Source: Haladaptatus sp. DYF46
GTDB taxonomy: Archaea > Halobacteriota > Halobacteria > Halobacteriales > Haladaptataceae
DNA: 64,000 nt
Assembly: GCF_021083305.1 (NCBI RefSeq)
Contig: NZ_JAJFAY010000001.1
Location: 1,736,001 to 1,800,000, forward strand
Direction: 5' to 3'
Both the position numbers and the translations under genes were made by a program. Positions 27,602-36,662 of the stretch are shown here, piece after piece. The notes under the pieces were generated by a model. That model worked only from the letters and a program-made list of their open reading frames with translations, was not told where the DNA came from and did no database searches. Each line of letters starts with the position of its first letter. The first letter of the stretch is position 1.

Positions 27602-28246
27602 ATGAGTTCCCCCGAAGACGGATTCGACGAGGCGTACGCCGGAACACCGCCGTGGGACATCGGCCGACCCCAGTCGGCCATCCGTTCCCTGTTCGAGACG
27701 GACGCGGGATCGTTCGAGAGACCGATTCTCGATGTCGGCTGTGGAACCGGGGAAAATTCGTTCTTCCTCGCCGACCGCGGCTATTCGGTTCTCGGCGTCG
27801 ACGCGTCCCCACGAGCCATCGAGAAGGCGAGAGAAAAGGCGAAAACCCGCGACGTGGCGGGGAATATCGACTTTCGAGTGCAGGACGCGCTTTCGCTTGC
27901 GGACCTCGGCGAGGAGTTCGGGGTCGTCCTCGACTGCGGCCTGTTTCACGTCTTCGACGACGAAACCCGGCGAACCTACGTTTCGTCGTTGGAGAGTATC
28001 GTTGCGTCGGACGGACACGTCGTCATTCTCTGCTTTAGCGACCGAGAGCCGGGCGAGTGGGGACCTCGCCGAATCAGCGAGAGGGAGCTTCGAACGGCGT
28101 TTTCCGACGGCTGGGCGGTCGAATCCATCGACCCTGCTCGCTTCGAAGTCAACGCCGGGCACGACGAGGTAAACCCGTCGAACGGCGATAGCGTCGAAGC
28201 GTGGTTGGCGGTCGTTCGACGCGCTGAAGGGGAAAATCGGGAGTAA
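27602..28246 (+). CDS. Class I SAM-dependent methyltransferase
   Basis: A 214-residue enzyme: residues 20-30 DIGRPQSAIRS, motif I LDVGCGTGENSFFLADRG (about 43-60), motif II VLGVDASPRA (about 64-73), then DCGLFHVFDD. The acceptor is unknown; the sequence resembles thiopurine-methyltransferase/TehB-like enzymes (PPWDIG-type N-terminus). The ATG at 27602 is used because the earlier part of the same open frame overlaps the previous gene. It is the first of three methyltransferases within 2.5 kb. Confidence 0.9.
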   Translation: MSSPEDGFDEAYAGTPPWDIGRPQSAIRSLFETDAGSFERPILDVGCGTGENSFFLADRGYSVLGVDASPRAIEKAREKAKTRDVAGNIDFRVQDALSLADLGEEFGVVLDCGLFHVFDDETRRTYVSSLESIVASDGHVVILCFSDREPGEWGPRRISERELRTAFSDGWAVESIDPARFEVNAGHDEVNPSNGDSVEAWLAVVRRAEGENRE

Positions 28247-28298
28247 AGTAGAGTAAGAGAGAAGAAAGAGGAAGGCAGGGAAGGATAGCTCGCGACGA

Positions 28299-29066
28299 TT
28301 ACAACCCGTAGCCGTCCCAGTCTATCCAATCGTGTTCCCATCCACGGCGTGTCTGGGCGTGACGTTCGGCGAACTCGCGGTCCTCGCGGTCGGTGCGGTT
28401 GCGTTCGATCGTGTCAGACTGCTCGCCGTCCACGAGGAGCGGTGCGAGCGAAAGCGTGCCGAACTCCCGTTCGATTTCGGGGGCACCGTCGGCAGTTCGT
28501 TCGACGGCGGCCAACTTCTGTGTCCCCCCGCCGAGGGGAAGGACCAACCGCCCGTCCGAACGCAACTGTTCGACGAGGGTCCGCGGCGGTTCGATGACCG
28601 CCGCTTCCACGAGGATGCGGTCGAACGGGGCGTATTCGGGCAGACCGTCGGCACCGTCGCGACAGTCCACGAAGACGCCGCCGTAACCAGCAGAAGAGAG
28701 GTTTTGCCGGGCTTCGTAGACGATTGTCCGCGTGATATCGACCGCGTGGACGTTCTCCTCGCCGACGACTTCGGCCAGCACCGCCGACGTGTACCCGACG
28801 CCGGCACCGACGACGAGGACGGAATCCGTCTCGCGAACGTCGAGGGCTTCCAGCAGTCGGGCGACCGTACTCGGGGCCAGAATTCGCGTCCCTCGGTGGT
28901 CGAACGACTGGTCCGAGTAGGCGCCGTCGCTGGCTTCGAGGGGGACGAATTCGTGACGGGGGACCGTCCGAAGCGCGAGGCTGACGGACTCGCTCCTGAC
29001 GAGTCCCCCCTTCAGTTCGTGTTCGAGGCTGGCGACCATATCGTCGCGCAGCGCCGCCGGTTCCAT
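28299..29066 (-). CDS. pcm: Protein-L-isoaspartate O-methyltransferase-like enzyme
   Basis: A 255-residue PCMT-family protein. It repairs isoaspartyl residues by carboxyl methylation. Motifs: VPRHEFVPLEASDGAYSDQS (pre-region I), VLVVGAGVGYTSAVLAEVVG (SAM-binding motif I), DCRDGADGLPEYAPFDRILVEAA and LVLPLGGGTQKL. A C-terminal tail of about 40 charged residues follows. The start at 29066 (MEPAALRDDM) is 26 nt from the end of the neighbouring methyltransferase; a start nine codons in (MVASLEHEL) is possible. Its best-fit partner is that gene, in an operon. Confidence 0.88.
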   Translation of the reverse strand: MEPAALRDDMVASLEHELKGGLVRSESVSLALRTVPRHEFVPLEASDGAYSDQSFDHRGTRILAPSTVARLLEALDVRETDSVLVVGAGVGYTSAVLAEVVGEENVHAVDITRTIVYEARQNLSSAGYGGVFVDCRDGADGLPEYAPFDRILVEAAVIEPPRTLVEQLRSDGRLVLPLGGGTQKLAAVERTADGAPEIEREFGTLSLAPLLVDGEQSDTIERNRTDREDREFAERHAQTRRGWEHDWIDWDGYGL

Positions 29067-29092
29067 GGATTCGGATTGGGCACCGACGTTCT

Positions 29093-30004
29093 TCAATGGC
29101 GCGGCCTGTGCCCGACGACTGCTTGCTGATTCGTGCCCGGAACGTCCCGAATTTCGAACGTCTCGAACCCGGCGTCGTCGAACCACTCGCGGAACTGATC
29201 GGCGGTGTAAGTATCCCCGTTTTCGGTCACAGCGAGCATGTGTGCGCCGAACATCGCCGCGCCGTCGGTGCGTCCTCGAACGTGGTCGATGAAAACCGCG
29301 ACGCCGCCGGGGTCGAGCGCGTCGTAGACGTTCGCCACGAGTTCGCGGTTCTCCTCCGGGCCGAGGGCGTGTGCGACCCGCGCGCAGAACGCGAGGTCGA
29401 ACCCGGTCGGGAGGTCGTCGGTCGCGTCGCCGGAGACGAGCGCGACGGGTTCGCGTTCGAGGAACTTCCGGTCGATGTCGATGACGTCCGGTCGGTCCAA
29501 CAGCGTCACGTCGTAGCCGCGGCGGGCGAACTCGGTGGAGAAACTCCCGGGACCCCCGCCGATGTCGAGGACGCGTTCCGCCTCCGGGTATTCGTGGACC
29601 GCTTCGGTCACGGCGGAACGAACCGTCGTCTCATCGACCGTCGCCATCGCGCCCATGAAGTTCGTCGTCCACGAGTCGGAGTGTTCGGGAGGCGTCCCGG
29701 TTCGCATCGTCTCGGGGAGCGAAAACCAGCGGTCGAGGCAGTCCATCTGGTGTGGCACCGTTCCGATAGAGCGCACGTCGGTTTTAGCAAACAAGCCGAG
29801 CGCACGGTTGGTCGCCTCATACTCGCCATCGACCGTTTCGAGGAACCCCAACTCGGCCATCGCGGAGAGCGTGATTCGGGCCGACCGCTCGGTAACGTCG
29901 GTTTCGGCGGCGACCTCCTCGGGCGTTCCGGCGTGAAACATGACGGCGTCGACGATACCCGTCTCCCGGGCGGCCCACAGCAAGCACAGTTCGCGATAGT
30001 CCAT
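29093..30004 (-). CDS. O-methyltransferase with winged-helix N-terminus
   Basis: A 303-residue enzyme of the plant-type/acetylserotonin O-methyltransferase group. The N-terminal winged-helix dimerisation domain (about 1-75) has EEVAAETDVTERSARITLSA. The SAM domain has VLDIGGGPGSFSTEFARRG (motif I, about 145-163), DRPDVID, and RVAHALGPEENRELV. The substrate is unknown; similar genes act on quinones, hydroxyindoles or small aromatics. It lies 26 nt upstream of pcm on the same strand. Confidence 0.88.
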   Translation of the reverse strand: MDYRELCLLWAARETGIVDAVMFHAGTPEEVAAETDVTERSARITLSAMAELGFLETVDGEYEATNRALGLFAKTDVRSIGTVPHQMDCLDRWFSLPETMRTGTPPEHSDSWTTNFMGAMATVDETTVRSAVTEAVHEYPEAERVLDIGGGPGSFSTEFARRGYDVTLLDRPDVIDIDRKFLEREPVALVSGDATDDLPTGFDLAFCARVAHALGPEENRELVANVYDALDPGGVAVFIDHVRGRTDGAAMFGAHMLAVTENGDTYTADQFREWFDDAGFETFEIRDVPGTNQQAVVGHRPRH

Positions 30005-30054
30005 GCGGAATCGACGGCCGCGAGTCGAAAAAAGCTACGTGCAGGACGGTCGGC

Positions 30055-30705
30055 CTACCACGCCGACCACGCCGTCGAACCCTCGTCCTCGGCGTAGATT
30101 CGCTTCACGTCCTTGGCGAGGACGGCGTCCCCGTCGAAGTCCAGTCGGTCGTGGTCGTAACCGGACGCGTCGTCCGTGACGAGGATGCCGTCGATGGTGA
30201 ACTCCTCGTTCGCCAGTTCCTCGGTTTCGCCGACGACGAACTCGTAGTCGCCGGGGATGCTCACCTTGATGCCACGGGAGTTGTCCCGACGGCCGTCGTT
30301 GGGGTGAATCGTGACGTTGACGCTGACGTTGTCCACGGCGCGCGTCCAGATGGTTTCCACGTCGGGAGCCAACGACTCTTCTACTCGGCGGTCCCCGTCC
30401 TGTTCGAGGCTGGTGATCCTGACGACGAAGATTGCCTCGTCGGTTTCGAGGACGAACTCCTCGCCGACGGCGAGCGTCTCTTCCACCGGCACGTCGGCCT
30501 TCGCGGTGAACGACTCGCCGTCCTGCGAGACGACGACGTCTATCTCCTCGGTCTTCTCCTCCTCTATTTTCGTCTTGTGAACGTGGTCGCACTCCGTACA
30601 TCGCACCGTCGCCTGTCCGCCCGGCTTGAGGACTTCGTGAACCGTCTCCAAATCGGGGGAACAGGATGGGCAGACGACTGCCACGCGTTCCGCTGTATCG
30701 CTCAT
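30055..30705 (-). CDS. HVO_0476-type zinc-finger protein
   Basis: A 216-residue protein with an N-terminal zinc ribbon: CPSC at residues 12-15 and CTEC at 36-39. The rest is an all-beta acidic domain including VRITSLEQDGDRRVEE and SIPGDYEFVVGETEEL. The layout is that of the haloarchaeal HVO_0476 family. It probably binds nucleic acid or acts as a regulator; no enzyme motif is seen. Confidence 0.85.
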   Translation of the reverse strand: MSDTAERVAVVCPSCSPDLETVHEVLKPGGQATVRCTECDHVHKTKIEEEKTEEIDVVVSQDGESFTAKADVPVEETLAVGEEFVLETDEAIFVVRITSLEQDGDRRVEESLAPDVETIWTRAVDNVSVNVTIHPNDGRRDNSRGIKVSIPGDYEFVVGETEELANEEFTIDGILVTDDASGYDHDRLDFDGDAVLAKDVKRIYAEDEGSTAWSAW

Positions 30706-30776
30706 GGAGCGGTGTAGGAAGTCAGGCCGTAAAAGTGCGTGGAGTTGGACGAAGGCGGAAATCGGACGACTGTCGT

Positions 30777-31289
30777 TCAGTTTCGATTATCGTTGCTGAA
30801 CGGTTTCTCGTAGACGACGCCGTCGTCATCCGTGACGTGCTTGACGACAACCCGAGATGGGAGGCTCGATTCAAATCGGACATCAGTGACATACAGGATG
30901 GGTCCCAGTTCCAAATTGCAGGTATCGTGGTGAATGTAGTCATCGAAGACGGCGACGATGAGGGTATCGGACGATTCGACGTACCGAACCGTCCTGAGTT
31001 CAGTTTCCATGCACGAACGACTGCCGCTTGGAATCCGGCCACCAACTCGAATGCGACCGTCAGCCGAATCGAACTCGACGTTCGCGTGATTGGAGAGGGA
31101 GTCATCCGGCATGTCTCCGGAGGCATAGCGCTCATCAAAGTCCACGAGTTCGAACCGATAACCCGTTATCGGTGGTTCAGTTCGGATGGAGAACTTCTTG
31201 TCGCGGCGATAATCGAACCGTTGAGCGACGACAGCAGTCCCGCCGACGAGCGGGACGGCGAGTCCTGCGAGGAGGGCACGGCGATTCAT
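30777..31289 (-). CDS. Secreted hypothetical protein with Tat-like N-terminus
   Basis: A 170-residue protein. The start at 31289 gives MNRRALLAGLAVPLVGG, a twin-arginine-like signal (RR then a hydrophobic stretch to about residue 22); an ATG three codons upstream (31298) is also possible. The rest is soluble and beta-rich, with two cysteines (about residues 92 and 124) that could form a disulphide. No recognised domain. Codon and base use look slightly more AT-rich than neighbours. Confidence 0.68.
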   Translation of the reverse strand: MNRRALLAGLAVPLVGGTAVVAQRFDYRRDKKFSIRTEPPITGYRFELVDFDERYASGDMPDDSLSNHANVEFDSADGRIRVGGRIPSGSRSCMETELRTVRYVESSDTLIVAVFDDYIHHDTCNLELGPILYVTDVRFESSLPSRVVVKHVTDDDGVVYEKPFSNDNRN

Positions 31290-31384
31290 ACCAACCATTC
31301 AGCCAGCACGAATTAATGCTTTTGTGGTGAGTGAAACGGTTACCGTATCCATCGAGCATCCGACGTGACGGATTCGACCCGAAC

Positions 31385-31717
31385 TCACCCGTCGAAGTAC
31401 AACTCGTAGTGGTTCGCACACCCCGGATTGAATTCGGCGTCGCATTCGGGACACTTCGAATCACACTCCAAATACTCCGCAATCGTCAGCTCTGTACCGC
31501 ACACACCGCACAGCACCGCCTCCGCGTCCCGCCGATTTTCGGCCCACGTCTCCCGTGCATGGTCGGCAACCGCGTCGTGACACCGGAAACAGGGATAGTA
31601 TTCGTCACAACACGGCAACCGAATGGCGATCACGTCGCACTCGCTGTCGTAGTGCGAACAGCGCGTCTCTGCGTCTACTTCGACGCCGTGGACTTCGGTT
31701 CCGTGGACGATTTGCAT
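31385..31717 (-). CDS. CHY-type zinc-finger protein
   Basis: A 110-residue protein with the CHY-zinc-finger layout: C-S-H-Y at residues 20-23, CC-x6-C-x2-CH (about 36-47), then CGVC and CDSKCPEC ribbons and a final GCANHYELYF. CHY fingers bind three zinc ions and occur in Hot13/PIRH2-like proteins. In archaea they are small stand-alone proteins of unknown role. It starts 15 nt from the end of the M29-like peptidase gene, so the two may be cotranscribed. Confidence 0.9.
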   Translation of the reverse strand: MQIVHGTEVHGVEVDAETRCSHYDSECDVIAIRLPCCDEYYPCFRCHDAVADHARETWAENRRDAEAVLCGVCGTELTIAEYLECDSKCPECDAEFNPGCANHYELYFDG

Positions 31718-31732
31718 GCTGTAAATCGGATT

Positions 31733-32677
31733 CTACGGTCGTGGCAGTTCGACTTCCTCGCCGTCGGCGTACACCGTCGGGTCCCGAACGATGCCATCCA
31801 AGTGAAGCGGGGCGTCCGTGTCGCCGCCGATGCCAGCATCGTCGCCGATGGCGATGTGGACCGTGCCGCCCGCCTTCTCGTCCAGCAGGACGGAGCCGAC
31901 GAGTTCGGACACGGCGACGTTCGTTCCGATGCCGAGTTCGGCGAGGTTGTAGGCGTCCCGCCCGACTTCCTCGGCCGCCGTCTCGACCTGCTCGCGGATT
32001 TCGTTGTCGCTGATTTCGGTGACGTAGCCGTCCTCGACTTCGAATTCGAGGGTCTGGCCGTCGTCGAGGAGGCCGTGGGGGCGCATGGTGCCGTCCACGA
32101 CGTATTTGCCGTTCGCGTTCTCGGGGCTGACGAACACCTCGCCCGCGGGGAGGTTGGTGAAGTCGCCGGGGTCGTGACAGAGGCCGGTGTCGTCGAACCA
32201 CTCGCGGTCGCCGGGTTCGAAGGTGATGTCGGTACCCGCCTCGGTCGTGACGCGGATTTCCTCGGCACCCTCGACCTGTGCGAGGACGTCCTTGCAGTGC
32301 CGGTTGATGGCCTCGTAGTTGGCGGCGAGACCGGTGACCATCACTTCCTTCGTGATGCCGGGAAGGGTGGCGATTCGCGCGCCCTCCTCGTTCGCGTTTC
32401 CACGGGCGCGGGTGTGACTGAGGCTCTTCGTCGTCGGCGCGAGGACGACGTCGGCGGCGGCCATCGCAGCGGCCACGGCCGCTGGCGGTTCCTCCCCGTG
32501 TTGGTTTCCGACCGGATAACGCGTGATGGTGACGTCGTCGGTTACCCCGCTGGCGGTGTCGTACAGCGCCTTGCCGATGTCCCAGCGCTTGTCGTCCGTG
32601 ATTATCGCACACGACTCGTCGGCTTCGAGCGCCATACACTGCTCGACGGCCGTCCTCGCAGCGTCGTCCATGCTCAT
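31733..32677 (-). CDS. M29-type aminopeptidase-like protein
   Basis: A 314-residue cytosolic protein. It includes TKSLSHTRARGNANEEGARIAT, DITFEPGDREWFDDTGLC, NLPAGEVFVSPE (the glycine-glutamate motif after the metal-ligand loop) and a C-terminal HIAIGDDAGIGGDTDAPLHLDGIVRDP, like the metal-binding H/D motifs of thermophilic (T/AmpS) aminopeptidases, but shorter than the usual 370-410 residues. It is likely a leucyl-aminopeptidase-type metallopeptidase. A CHY zinc-finger gene follows 15 nt downstream. Confidence 0.85.
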   Translation of the reverse strand: MSMDDAARTAVEQCMALEADESCAIITDDKRWDIGKALYDTASGVTDDVTITRYPVGNQHGEEPPAAVAAAMAAADVVLAPTTKSLSHTRARGNANEEGARIATLPGITKEVMVTGLAANYEAINRHCKDVLAQVEGAEEIRVTTEAGTDITFEPGDREWFDDTGLCHDPGDFTNLPAGEVFVSPENANGKYVVDGTMRPHGLLDDGQTLEFEVEDGYVTEISDNEIREQVETAAEEVGRDAYNLAELGIGTNVAVSELVGSVLLDEKAGGTVHIAIGDDAGIGGDTDAPLHLDGIVRDPTVYADGEEVELPRP

Positions 32678-32859
32678 GGTTGGGCGGTTACGTTCCGGAG
32701 CGGTTAGGTGTTCCCTTTCGGTGCGAATGGGAGCGGAAAACCTCGGTTCTCCGAGACGTGAATTCCCCCGAAAACCACCGAATTACTCGCTATCGAGTTG
32801 TTTTGTCGCATCGTCGCTCGAAACCGTTTTAGTCGCGGGGGTTGGACCCGCAGGTGTAC

Positions 32860-33873
32860 ATGCTACAGGTCGGCATTAACGGGTACGGGACTATCGGGAA
32901 ACGAGTCGCTGACGCCGTCCGGGCGCAACCGGACATGGAAGTCGTCGGTGTCGCAAAAACCCGGCCCAACTTCGAGGCCGAAGGGGCCGTCGAGAACGGC
33001 TATCCACTGTACGCCGCAATCGAAGAGCGGGCGGACCAGTTCGAGGAGGCGGGTATCGAACTCGCGGGGATGGTGGACGAAATGGTCGAGCGGGCGGACG
33101 TGGTCGTTGACGCCTGCCCGTCCGGCATCGGCGCGGACAACAAATCGCTGTACGACGAGTACGACACGCCCGCGCTGTATCAGGGCGGCGAGGACGCGAG
33201 CGTCGGCGACGCGAGTTTCAACGCGCGTGCGAACTACGAGAAATCGGTCGGCGCACAGCACGTTCGTGTCGTCTCGTGTAACACGACCGGACTCTCACGA
33301 CTCGTCGCGCCGCTGCGCGAGGAGTACGGCGTCGAGAAGGTCCGTGCGACCCTCGTCCGCCGCGGCGGCGACCCGGCCCAGACGGGTCGGGGTCCCATCA
33401 ACGACATCGTGCCGAACCCGGTGTCGCTGCCGTCGCATCACGGCCCGGACGTGAAGACCATCTTCCCGGACCTCGCCATCGACACGCTCGGACTGAAGGT
33501 TCCGGCAACGCTGATGCACATGCACAGCATCAACGTCTCGCTCGAAGCCGAACCGGACGCAGAGGAGGTGCGCGAACTGCTCGAAAGCCAGTCGCGCCTG
33601 TTCGTGATTTCGGAACACATGAACATCGACGGCGCGGGCAAACTGAAGGAGTTCGCCATGGACAGGGGTCGCCCGCGTGGAGACTTCTGGGAGAACTGCG
33701 TGTGGGGCGAATCGGTATCGATGGAAGGAAACGATCTCTACCTCTTCCAAGCCATCCACCAGGAGAGCGACGTGATTCCCGAGAACGTGGACGCCATCCG
33801 CGCGGTGACGAACGCCGCCGATGCCGAAGAGAGCATCGAGACGACGAACGACGCGCTCGGAATTGGCTTCTAA
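32860..33873 (+). CDS. gap: Archaeal type II glyceraldehyde-3-phosphate dehydrogenase
   Basis: Phosphorylating GAPDH for gluconeogenesis/glycolysis (337 residues). Rossmann motif [17 protein letters not shown] is at residues 4-20, the catalytic cysteine in SCNTTGLSR (about residue 140), and the archaeal-type [16 protein letters not shown] follows. The ATG at 32860 is preferred; an in-frame GTG lies two codons earlier. It is monocistronic, and a hairpin plus T-run follows the stop. Confidence 0.95.
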   Translation: MLQVGINGYGTIGKRVADAVRAQPDMEVVGVAKTRPNFEAEGAVENGYPLYAAIEERADQFEEAGIELAGMVDEMVERADVVVDACPSGIGADNKSLYDEYDTPALYQGGEDASVGDASFNARANYEKSVGAQHVRVVSCNTTGLSRLVAPLREEYGVEKVRATLVRRGGDPAQTGRGPINDIVPNPVSLPSHHGPDVKTIFPDLAIDTLGLKVPATLMHMHSINVSLEAEPDAEEVRELLESQSRLFVISEHMNIDGAGKLKEFAMDRGRPRGDFWENCVWGESVSMEGNDLYLFQAIHQESDVIPENVDAIRAVTNAADAEESIETTNDALGIGF

Positions 33874-33874
33874 T

Positions 33875-33903
33875 TACCGGTATTTCGGTAGGGTTCGTTT
33901 TTT
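33875..33903 (+). terminator. Terminator after GAPDH
   Basis: TACCG (33875-33879) and CGGTA (33886-33890) form a small stem, followed by a six-T run at 33898-33903. T-runs are the main archaeal termination signal; the stem may help. Confidence 0.55.
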
Positions 33904-34234
33904 CGGCGAGAAGAGCGCCGGGGGGTTCGTACGGGTGGCCGAGTAACGACGATATCGTCGGTACGAGCGGGCGGAAAGTCGCGTCAAACGTCGTGACAGT
34001 CGTTAGCAGTGATCAAATCCCGTTCGGAATCTCCGCGCCGTATCGACGGATTCCATCGTTCATGAACGAGTCCAGACGGGTTACGTCGGTCCGACGTAGT
34101 CGGGAAGGAAGCCCCACGTCCCCGATTTTCATCGTTACCGGCGAGTAGCCTCCCGTTCAACCGTTTTCGAATGGTGCGAACTGACTCAACGATACCCGGC
34201 GTTCATTTACCGTTCCCCCGATGGTGCGCGATGG
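33904..34234. other. Intergenic region with no recognisable gene
   Basis: No supported coding frame. A 14-bp perfect palindrome CGACGATATCGTCG lies at 33947-33960, a possible regulator site. A frame from 34061 (28 codons) has no features. A TATA-like TTCATTTACC near 34203 may drive the next gene. Confidence 0.55.
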
Positions 34235-34241
34235 GTGGGGT

Positions 34242-34291
34242 GGACACACCGTCGCGGTGCTGTCCAGCAACGGTCTCTCCCGCCCGGAGAG
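34242..34291 (+). promoter_or_regulatory. Folded 5' leader with sequestered Shine-Dalgarno
   Basis: Hairpin 1: GGACACACCG (34242-34251) pairs with CGGTGCTGTCC (34255-34265) with one bulge. Hairpin 2: CTCTCC (34275-34280) pairs with GGAGAG (34286-34291), and the GGAG of its 3' arm is the ribosome-binding site located 7-8 nt before the ATG at 34298. The structure would hide the binding site until opened by heat, salt, a ligand or a trans factor. Confidence 0.55.
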
Positions 34292-34297
34292 AAATAC

Positions 34298-34636
34298 ATG
34301 AGAAAGTCACTCAAGATCCTGCTCGCGATGACCATCGTGGGTAGTTTGTTCGCGGTCGGATTCGCAGGTAACGCGGCGGCATACGCCGACGACAACCAAG
34401 TACAAGTGAACGGTCAGTACGCGAGTTCGCACGTCGACCAAGACCAGTTCGTCGCGCAGGGGAACTATAACGAACAGGACGACAACTACGCGGTTTCGGC
34501 CGCGGGTAACCTCGGTAGTGGCAGCGCTTCCTCCGGCGACGCGTACGCGGTTCAAGCGAGCTACCAGAGCAACGACAACGCACAGGTCGCGTGGTCGAAC
34601 GCGCAGAACTTCAACGCCCAGTACCAGGACGACTAA
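34298..34636 (+). CDS. Small secreted Asn/Gln-rich protein
   Basis: A 112-residue precursor: signal peptide MRKSLKILLAMTIVGSLFAVGFAGNAAA (residues 1-28, AxA cleavage site), then about 84 residues rich in N, Q, D, S, Y and A with loose repeats of N-x-Q-x-A/Y character (NQVQVNGQYASSH, DNAQVAWSNAQNFNAQ). No cysteine. Composition resembles amyloid-like or surface-fibre subunits (curlin-type), but no family match can be claimed. The GGAGAG ribosome-binding site is inside a leader hairpin. The in-frame earlier ATG at 34235 would make an implausible N-terminus. A T-run at 34660-34665 may terminate transcription. Confidence 0.7.
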   Translation: MRKSLKILLAMTIVGSLFAVGFAGNAAAYADDNQVQVNGQYASSHVDQDQFVAQGNYNEQDDNYAVSAAGNLGSGSASSGDAYAVQASYQSNDNAQVAWSNAQNFNAQYQDD

Positions 34637-34786
34637 ACAGCGCAATCGTCGATAGCTGATTTTTTACGGCGGAATTCGGGATCAACGTTCCGGAACGTCG
34701 TTCATTCATACATGTCCCCCACGCCGGAAACGGCACGGTTGATGCCTGTCCAAAGCCTTTTGCCCCGGAAGGGCTTAGCCTCAGGT

Positions 34787-35176
34787 ATGCGACGAGACGA
34801 TCGCGACGACCCCTTCGACGACCTCTTTCGTGAGATAGAACGCATGATGAACGACATGATGGGCGGCAACGTCGATATGCAGGTCGATACCGGCGCGACC
34901 GGGTTCGGTGCCGACACGCACGTCGACATCCACGAGGACGACGAGTTGGTCCGCGTCATCGCCGACCTCCCCGGCGTCGAGAAGAACGACATCGACCTCA
35001 AATGCGACGGCGAATCGATGACCATCAGCGCCGCAAGCGACCACCGCGAGTACGACGAGCGCATCACGCTCCCGGCGCGCGTGGACGAGAGTTCCGCGAA
35101 AGCGACCTACAACAACGGCGTTCTCGAAGTCACGTTCGAGAAGACCGACGAATCAGCGAACATCAGCGTCGAGTAG
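34787..35176 (+). CDS. hsp20: Hsp20/alpha-crystallin small heat-shock protein
   Basis: A 129-residue chaperone. N-terminal arm MRRDDRDDPFDDLFREIER, alpha-crystallin domain from about residue 45 (VDIHEDDELVRVIADLPGVEKNDID) to ATYNNGVLEVTFEKTDES, containing the family motif GVLEVTF. It should hold unfolded proteins under heat or low salt. A start upstream is open but starts outside the family; ATG at 34787 is used. It overlaps the 3' end of the ATP-grasp gene by 14 nt on the opposite strand. Confidence 0.93.
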   Translation: MRRDDRDDPFDDLFREIERMMNDMMGGNVDMQVDTGATGFGADTHVDIHEDDELVRVIADLPGVEKNDIDLKCDGESMTISAASDHREYDERITLPARVDESSAKATYNNGVLEVTFEKTDESANISVE

Positions 35177-36029
35177 CCCGAACGAGTTCGGCGAGGCGGT
35201 CGTACAACCCATTTTCGTACTTCGTTTCAATGTCTATCGTCGGTCGTGCGTTCGTCTCGTTGACGAACACTCGATCCCCGACGGCGAGGAGATCCACGCC
35301 ACAGAACGGAATCCCGAGCGTTTCGGCCGTCCGTTCCGCGACGTCCCTGAACTTTCCAGATAGGCGGACGCCCCGCGCCTCGGCACCGCGATGGACGTTG
35401 TGTTTCCAGCGACCGGCGGCTAGCGCGTCGTCCGGGAGTCGCCGTTCGACCGCACCCACGTACTCGCCGTCCACGACCATCGCGCGATAATCGACCGCCT
35501 TCGGGAGATACTCCTGCACGAGGAACGATTTGTCCCCCGTCGCGCGGTAATCGTGGACGAGATTCAGGTAGTCGATCACGCCGAGAAACGAGTCTAAATC
35601 ATCGACTTTCGCGATTCCCGTTCCCCGCGTCGTGGAGTTGGGTTTCACCACGACCGGCGGGTCGAACGCCTCGAAGGCGTCCACGAGTTCGTCCTCGTCG
35701 ACCGGGTTCGAGACGACCACCGTCTTCGGAACCGAAATTCCCGCCCGTCCGAGTCGGGCGATGACTCCACCTTTGTTTCGCGAGGTGAGGACTGCCTCGC
35801 GGTCGTTTACCCACGGGACCGAGAGCAGGCCGTCGACGATTCCACCTTCCATCATCCGGGAGGGATAGACGAACCCGACGTCGAACTCGTCGGGACCCCA
35901 CGGCGGGTCCGCGAGGTCGAACGTCCGCGCCTCGCTCGGGACGTGACGGATCCTGATTCCGCGTTCTTCGAGCGGGTCGCGGATGCGCTCGAACGTCTCC
36001 TTCCGGTACGCGACCGCCAGATTCAGCAT
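35163..36029 (-). CDS. RimK-like ATP-grasp ligase
   Basis: A 288-residue ATP-grasp enzyme: N-terminal pre-ATP-grasp region, then VVVKPNSTTRGTGIAKVDD (ATP-binding loop), FLVQEYLP, VDYRAMVVDGEYVGAVER, and the metal-binding VFVNETNARPTIDIETKY. The layout is RimK/LysX/MptN-like, suggesting carboxylate-amine ligation such as glutamate addition to a cofactor or protein. A role in archaeal cofactor (tetrahydromethanopterin-like or F420 tail) modification is inference. Confidence 0.85.
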   Translation of the reverse strand: MLNLAVAYRKETFERIRDPLEERGIRIRHVPSEARTFDLADPPWGPDEFDVGFVYPSRMMEGGIVDGLLSVPWVNDREAVLTSRNKGGVIARLGRAGISVPKTVVVSNPVDEDELVDAFEAFDPPVVVKPNSTTRGTGIAKVDDLDSFLGVIDYLNLVHDYRATGDKSFLVQEYLPKAVDYRAMVVDGEYVGAVERRLPDDALAAGRWKHNVHRGAEARGVRLSGKFRDVAERTAETLGIPFCGVDLLAVGDRVFVNETNARPTIDIETKYENGLYDRLAELVRATRR

Positions 36030-36113
36030 CGGTCGTGAATTCGCATCCGTCGATAAAAAGGTCGCCCGTCTCGTCCCAGTCTCCGTCTCGTCCGTTCGCC
36101 CCGCCCGCCGTTC

Positions 36114-36428
36114 TCACTCGACGCGTTCGAACCGGTGTCTGTACACCGTCGCGTCGTCGTCCCATTCGAAGTCGTCGTGGGCGTGATTCAAGCGTTCGCG
36201 GTAGGCCGCCAAATCCTCCGACCCTTCGGCCCGTGCGTCCTCGTCCGTCAGGTCGCCCAGTTTTCGCTCGGTCACTTCGACGACTTCGAACGTTTCGCCG
36301 TCGATGTCGAAGGTGTCACCTTCCTCGGCGTACGGGTTGCCGCGGTGGAGTTGCGAAACGCGGCCCGTCGTGACCGCTCGTTGGATGTGTTCGGACGGAA
36401 GTATCGTGTCGGCGTCGATGTTCGCCAT
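36114..36428 (-). CDS. ASCH-domain protein
   Basis: A 104-residue PUA-fold ASCH protein, with R-V-S-Q-L-H-R-G-N near residue 24-31, EEGDTFDIDGETFEVVEVTERKLGDLTDEDAR and the ending DDATVYRHRFERVE. ASCH domains bind RNA or nucleotides and include N4-acetylcytidine amidohydrolases. Start ATG 36428. It stands alone on the minus strand. Confidence 0.85.
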   Translation of the reverse strand: MANIDADTILPSEHIQRAVTTGRVSQLHRGNPYAEEGDTFDIDGETFEVVEVTERKLGDLTDEDARAEGSEDLAAYRERLNHAHDDFEWDDDATVYRHRFERVE

Positions 36429-36662
36429 GTTCGATTTTTCGTGCTCCCCGTAAAAATCACTCCCGAAGGACCGTTCCGATTCGAAGTATTCTGATCGGTG
36501 CCCGTGAGAGGAGGTGGCGAACTATAGTATCGTTGAGAATCAGTTGTACGAGTTTCCCCAGCAGGATCTTGCAATTTTGAGGAGGTACCGTTCTGACCTG
36601 AATATTCTGTTTCAATAACGTCTATGCGTATCTATGACGTGTGTCCTTCTGGGGGAGGGAAA

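Noticed and set aside
33947..33960. 14-bp palindrome CGACGATATCGTCG
   Set aside because: Noted as a possible operator, but no repeated copy or promoter alignment supports a role.
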